In this document: positions 30,976 to 34,548 of the stretch, one piece after another
How the letters are laid out: every line of letters starts with the position of its first letter
How positions within the stretch are numbered: the stretch's first letter is position 1
Origin: Lachnospiraceae bacterium
GTDB taxonomy: Bacteria > Bacillota > Clostridia > Lachnospirales > Lachnospiraceae
NCBI GenBank assembly: GCA_017469275.1
Contig: JAFUGT010000008.1
Location: 1-34,548, forward strand
Direction: 5' to 3'
Length of the DNA: 34,548 nt
Translations under genes and position numbers: made by a program
Notes under the pieces: generated by a model
The model's input: only the letters and a program-made list of their open reading frames with translations
What the model was told of the DNA's origin: nothing
Database searches by the model: none

Positions 30976-32151
30976 ATGAAGAAACAAAGAATAGGTGCAT
31001 TTTTGTTAGCCGGTGCAATGATGTTTGGGCTTGCGGGCTGTGGCAATAATCAGGCAAAGTACTATAATAAGTATGTTAAACTTGGCAACTATAAGGGTAT
31101 TGAATATAGTTTGGATATTGCCGAGGTGACAGATGATGATGTTCAGAGCAAACTTGATTCATTTGTTGATGGATTAAAGACAAAGGATGAAGTTAAAGAT
31201 CGTGCTGTCAAAGATGGTGATATTGTCAATATTGATTACGTTGGTACAATGAACGGTGAGGAGTTTGATGGAGGCAGCGCTGAAGGTTATGATCTTACAA
31301 TCGGTTCGGGATCATTTATTGAAGGCTTTGAGGCAGGTCTTGTAGGACATAATATCGGTGAGAAAGTTACATTGGCACTCAAATTTCCGGATGAATATCC
31401 AAACGATCCTGACAAAGCAGGTAAGCCGGTAACATTTGATGTGACTATCAATTCTATTTCCGTAGAGAACGTCCCTGATTTAACAGATGCACTTGTTAAG
31501 GACAATACAGATTATGATACAATAGATGCATACAAAGAATCTATTCGCAAAGATCTTGCTGAGGAGAACAAGACTACAGCAGAGAACAATGCTCGTAGAG
31601 ATGTATTTGATAAGGTTGTTGCCAATGCTGAGATTTCAGGATATGATGAGGCGGAGGTTAAGAAGCTTATCGATGAGGAATTTAATAATTTCAAACAACA
31701 GGCTGCAAGCTATGAAAGCTACGGTTACTCATATGAGGATTTCCTTTCAATGAACGGATTTACTTCTGAGGATTCCTTGAAGGAAGGAATAACAGATTAC
31801 GTTAAGGAATATCTTAATCAGAAGATGGTGCTTTACTGTATAGCTGATGCAGAAGGTATCTCGGTTACACAGGAAGAGAGAGATGAGAAGGTTAAAGAAG
31901 CTGCGGATATGTTCTCAGGCAAGAAAACTACTGATGATATCCTTAAGGAGTATGGTGAGGATTATTTTGATGTACCTCTCTTAACACAGAAGGTTATGGA
32001 TTTTCTTATGAAGAATGCGGTCAAGGTAGAAAGTACTGAGGAGACTACAGAGAGTGAAGATGCTTCTACTGAAGCGGAGGCAACTGAGACAGAGACAACT
32101 GAGGCAGCAACAACAGAAGCAGAAACAACAGAAGCAACATCTGAGGAGTAG
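30976..32151 (+). CDS. Trigger-factor-like FKBP peptidyl-prolyl isomerase lipoprotein
   Basis: A 391-residue lipoprotein. Residues 1-22 form a lipoprotein signal (MFGLAGC, lipobox Cys22). An FKBP domain (residues ~75-155) holds DGDIVNIDYVGTMNGEEFDGGSAEGYDLTIGSGSFIEGFEAGLVG and FPDEYP. A helical region like the trigger factor C-terminal domain follows (ARRDVFDKVVANAEI, LIDEEFNNFKQQA, LNQKMVLYCIADAEGISVT). The N-terminal ribosome-binding domain of trigger factor is absent and replaced by the lipid anchor. The C-terminal ~45 residues are Glu/Thr repeats. It probably helps fold exported proteins at the outer face of the membrane. GAAGG lies before the ATG. Confidence 0.88.
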   Translation: MKKQRIGAFLLAGAMMFGLAGCGNNQAKYYNKYVKLGNYKGIEYSLDIAEVTDDDVQSKLDSFVDGLKTKDEVKDRAVKDGDIVNIDYVGTMNGEEFDGGSAEGYDLTIGSGSFIEGFEAGLVGHNIGEKVTLALKFPDEYPNDPDKAGKPVTFDVTINSISVENVPDLTDALVKDNTDYDTIDAYKESIRKDLAEENKTTAENNARRDVFDKVVANAEISGYDEAEVKKLIDEEFNNFKQQAASYESYGYSYEDFLSMNGFTSEDSLKEGITDYVKEYLNQKMVLYCIADAEGISVTQEERDEKVKEAADMFSGKKTTDDILKEYGEDYFDVPLLTQKVMDFLMKNAVKVESTEETTESEDASTEAEATETETTEAATTEAETTEATSEE

Positions 32152-32280
32152 ATTCCACTGATAAAGATGCAAGGGGATTTGGCAGCATTTATTGTGGAAT
32201 CCTAAGAAAGCACAACCAGGATAATTATATATAATTAGAATAATCATATAAAATGAATATTTATGGAAGGGTGAGATGAT

Positions 32281-32766
32281 ATGGCAGAGAAGAAAAATCT
32301 TTTGACAGACAAGGGTTTGAAAAAACTTGAAGATGAGTTACAGGAACTCAGAGTAGTTAAACGTAAAGAGGTAGCACAGAAGATTAAGGAAGCCAGAGAG
32401 CAGGGAGACTTGTCCGAGAATGCTGAGTACGATGCTGCGAAGGATGAGCAGAAAGACATCGAGGCAAGAATTGAGGAATTAGAGGCAATTCTTAAGAATG
32501 TCGAGATAGTATACACAGACGAAGTTGACAAAGAGAAAGTAAATGTCGGATGTGCCGTTACAGTTAAGAGATTAGAGAGCGGCAAGGTTGAGAAGTTCAA
32601 ACTTGTGGGTTCTACTGAGGCAGATTTCCTCAACAATAAGATTTCTAATGAGTCACCGATCGGTGCAGCACTTATGGGTTCTAAAGCAGGTGAGATAGTT
32701 GAGGTTGAAGCGCCTAACGGTACTTTCCAGATTGAGATACTTGATATAAGCTTGGATGACGAATAA
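32281..32766 (+). CDS. greA: Transcription elongation factor GreA
   Basis: A 161-residue protein with the GreA N-terminal coiled coil (LTDKGLKKLEDELQELRVVKRKEVAQKIKEAREQGDLSENAEYDAAKDEQ), where DLSENAEY contains the acidic tip that reaches the RNA polymerase active site. A C-terminal FKBP-like domain follows (SPIGAALMGSKAGEIVEVEAPNG). It rescues backtracked polymerase by stimulating transcript cleavage. Length is standard. GGAAGGG lies before the ATG. It is followed by a terminator. Confidence 0.96.
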   Translation: MAEKKNLLTDKGLKKLEDELQELRVVKRKEVAQKIKEAREQGDLSENAEYDAAKDEQKDIEARIEELEAILKNVEIVYTDEVDKEKVNVGCAVTVKRLESGKVEKFKLVGSTEADFLNNKISNESPIGAALMGSKAGEIVEVEAPNGTFQIEILDISLDDE

Positions 32767-32784
32767 AACATTTAATGCAGATGC

Positions 32785-32814
32785 GGGAATAGTCAGCGGG
32801 CTATTCCCCTTTTT
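32785..32814 (+). terminator. Terminator after greA
   Basis: GGGAATAG (32785-32792) pairs with CTATTCCC (32801-32808), eight-base loop, then TTTTT. It lies between greA and lysS, so lysS may be partly read-through or separately transcribed. Confidence 0.85.
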
Positions 32815-32850
32815 ATATAAATGCATATAAAATAAAAAAGGAGAAAAGCA

Positions 32851-34455
32851 GTGGGAGATAATAAGAATCAACAGCAGGAACCGGATATTAATCAGCTTAG
32901 AAAGGTGAGACGTGAGAAGCTTGCTGACCTTCAGGCAGCGGGAAAGGATCCGTTTGTAATTACAAAATATGATGTGACATATCACACAACAGATTGTGCA
33001 GAAGAATATAATAAGTTAGAGGCAGAGCTACTTGCAGGCAGAGAACCTGTAGATGTATCAGGACTTCCGGAGGAGGAGGCAAGACCGCTTCGTAAGAAAG
33101 ATTATGAAGAGCGCAGAGCGATAATGGATGCTAAGCCCATTGAGGTAAGTGTTGCGGGACGTCTGATGAGTAAGCGTGTAATGGGTAAGGCAGCATTTGC
33201 CAATGTTCAGGACAAGCTGGGGAATGTTCAGTTGTATGTTTCAAGAGACGGAATCGGAGAAGATAATTATGCGGATTTCAAGAAGTATGATATCGGCGAT
33301 ATCGTTGGTGTTAAGGGCTTTGTTTTCAGAACCATGACAGGTGAGATTTCCATTCACGCTCATGAAGTTACCTTGCTTACAAAGTCATTGCAGATACTTC
33401 CTGAGAAGTTCCACGGACTCAAAGATGTGGATATGAGATATCGTCAGCGTTACGTTGATCTCATCATGAGTCCTGAAGTTAAGGATACATTTATCAAGAG
33501 ATCACAGATTATAAGCACAATCCGTAAGTTCCTTGATGCTAAGGGCTTTATGGAGGTTGAGACACCGATGCTCGTAAGCAATGCCGGTGGTGCCGCAGCA
33601 AGACCTTTCGAGACGCATTTCAACGCCCTTGATGAGGACTTGAAGCTTCGTATTTCACTTGAGTTATACTTGAAGCGTCTTATCGTTGGCGGACTTGAGA
33701 GAGTGTATGAGATTGGTCGTGTGTTCCGTAATGAGGGACTTGATACAAGGCATAATCCAGAGTTCACTTTGATGGAGTTATATCAAGCTTACACTGATTA
33801 CAACGGAATGATGGATCTTACCGAGGAAATGTATCGCTATGTTGCGCAGGAAGTTCTCGGAACAACCAAGATTTCTTATAACGGAATCGAGATGGATCTT
33901 GGCAAGCCGTTTGAGAGAATTACAATGGTTGACGCTGTTAAGAAATATGCAGGCGTTGACTGGAATGATGTTAAAGATACAGAGGCGGCTAAGAAGCTTG
34001 CTGATGAGAAGAATATCGAGTACGAAGATCATCACAAGAAGGGTGATATCCTTAATCTCTTCTTCGAGGAGTTCGTTGAGGAGCATCTTATCCAGCCTAC
34101 ATTCGTTATGGATCATCCGATTGAGATATCACCGCTTACAAAGAAGAAACCTGACAATCCAGAATACGTTGAACGTTTCGAGATGTTCATGAACGGTTGG
34201 GAGATGTGTAATGCATACTCAGAATTAAATGATCCAATCGACCAGAGGGAGCGTTTTGCTGAGCAGGATAAACTTGCTGATGCAGGTGACGAGGAAGCTA
34301 ACCACACAGATGAGGACTTCTTAAATGCTCTTGAAATTGGTATGCCACCTACAGGCGGTATCGGATATGGAATTGATCGTCTTTGTATGTTGCTTACTGA
34401 TAGTGCTGCGATTAGAGATGTATTGCTCTTTCCGACTCTCAAGAGCGTGAACTGA
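32851..34455 (+). CDS. lysS: Lysyl-tRNA synthetase (class II)
   Basis: A 534-residue class II lysyl-tRNA synthetase. The anticodon-binding OB fold spans about residues 90-190 (ISVAGRLMSKRVMGKAAFANVQD, here IEVSVAGRL). The catalytic core has motif 1 (RKFLDAKGFMEVETPML), motif 2 (YEIGRVFRNEGLDTRHNPEFTLMELYQAY) and motif 3 (PPTGGIGYGIDRLCMLLT). It charges tRNA-Lys in the cytoplasm. The start is GTG at 32851 with AAAGGAGA about 8 bases upstream. Slightly longer than the 490-505 residues typical, through an N-terminal extension and a 30-40-residue insertion. It is often next to greA in Firmicutes. Confidence 0.96.
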   Translation: MGDNKNQQQEPDINQLRKVRREKLADLQAAGKDPFVITKYDVTYHTTDCAEEYNKLEAELLAGREPVDVSGLPEEEARPLRKKDYEERRAIMDAKPIEVSVAGRLMSKRVMGKAAFANVQDKLGNVQLYVSRDGIGEDNYADFKKYDIGDIVGVKGFVFRTMTGEISIHAHEVTLLTKSLQILPEKFHGLKDVDMRYRQRYVDLIMSPEVKDTFIKRSQIISTIRKFLDAKGFMEVETPMLVSNAGGAAARPFETHFNALDEDLKLRISLELYLKRLIVGGLERVYEIGRVFRNEGLDTRHNPEFTLMELYQAYTDYNGMMDLTEEMYRYVAQEVLGTTKISYNGIEMDLGKPFERITMVDAVKKYAGVDWNDVKDTEAAKKLADEKNIEYEDHHKKGDILNLFFEEFVEEHLIQPTFVMDHPIEISPLTKKKPDNPEYVERFEMFMNGWEMCNAYSELNDPIDQRERFAEQDKLADAGDEEANHTDEDFLNALEIGMPPTGGIGYGIDRLCMLLTDSAAIRDVLLFPTLKSVN

Positions 34456-34548
34456 AAAAACTCAGTAAAATCAAGGGTTTACGGCACTTCAGTGGCTTGG
34501 AAGTAACACAGAAGTCACACATTTTTCAAACCTTGTGAATACGGATTA

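Noticed and set aside
32151-32201. GATTCCAC/GTGGAATC inverted repeat after the trigger-factor-like gene as a terminator
   Set aside because: The arms are 35 bases apart and no T-run follows; too weak to call.

Overview
The window looks like chromosomal DNA of a low-to-moderate GC anaerobic Firmicute of the Lachnospiraceae type (Butyrivibrio/Roseburia-like). This rests on the oxygen-sensitive class III ribonucleotide reductase with its activase, a cyclic-di-GMP-I riboswitch, a FapA (DUF342) protein, a class C group II intron, AGGAGG-type ribosome binding sites and low-GC codon use. The organism is inferred, not proven. No CRISPR array, tRNA or rRNA gene was seen.

Layout. 1-1700 is a patchwork: the tail of what looks like a large serine recombinase, a cupin remnant, an intact membrane YdcF/DUF218 protein in visibly more GC-rich DNA, and a remnant of a Na+/phosphate cotransporter. 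It reads as the scarred edge of a mobile or recently acquired segment. 1706-5683 is a four-gene plus-strand run: fapA, tcdA, a UmuC-like Y-family polymerase and a YolD-like protein. 5689-5862 is a complete control unit (promoter, c-di-GMP-I aptamer, intrinsic terminator) in front of a secreted transglutaminase/fibronectin-III protein (5946-7949). A secreted amidase and a convergent PilZ protein follow, then purB, a nested palindromic repeat and citrate synthase.

Downstream of citrate synthase a class C group II intron (about 13442-15295) sits directly behind a terminator hairpin and touches the stop codon of a minus-strand histidine kinase. The kinase and its OmpR-type regulator (minus) are divergent from a membrane-fusion protein and a MacB/FtsX-type permease (plus). 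No ATPase gene lies beside that pair. A membrane-anchored transglutaminase-like protein (minus), a zinc metallopeptidase, an unexported amidase with a SPOR domain, a polysaccharide deacetylase, a GH13 glucosidase and a short CarD-like protein follow. 27355-30680 holds dut, nrdG and nrdD on the minus strand, with a promoter and a NrdR-like box before nrdD. The window ends with a lipoprotein resembling trigger factor, greA and lysS.

Themes. Three groups stand out: cell-surface and cell-wall remodelling (two transglutaminase-like proteins, two amidases, a deacetylase); c-di-GMP signalling (riboswitch plus PilZ protein); and DNA precursor supply and repair (dut, nrdD, nrdG, umuC-like). The strongest non-coding discoveries are the c-di-GMP switch on the transglutaminase gene, the terminator-targeted intron, and the 193-bp nested palindrome at 11663-11855.
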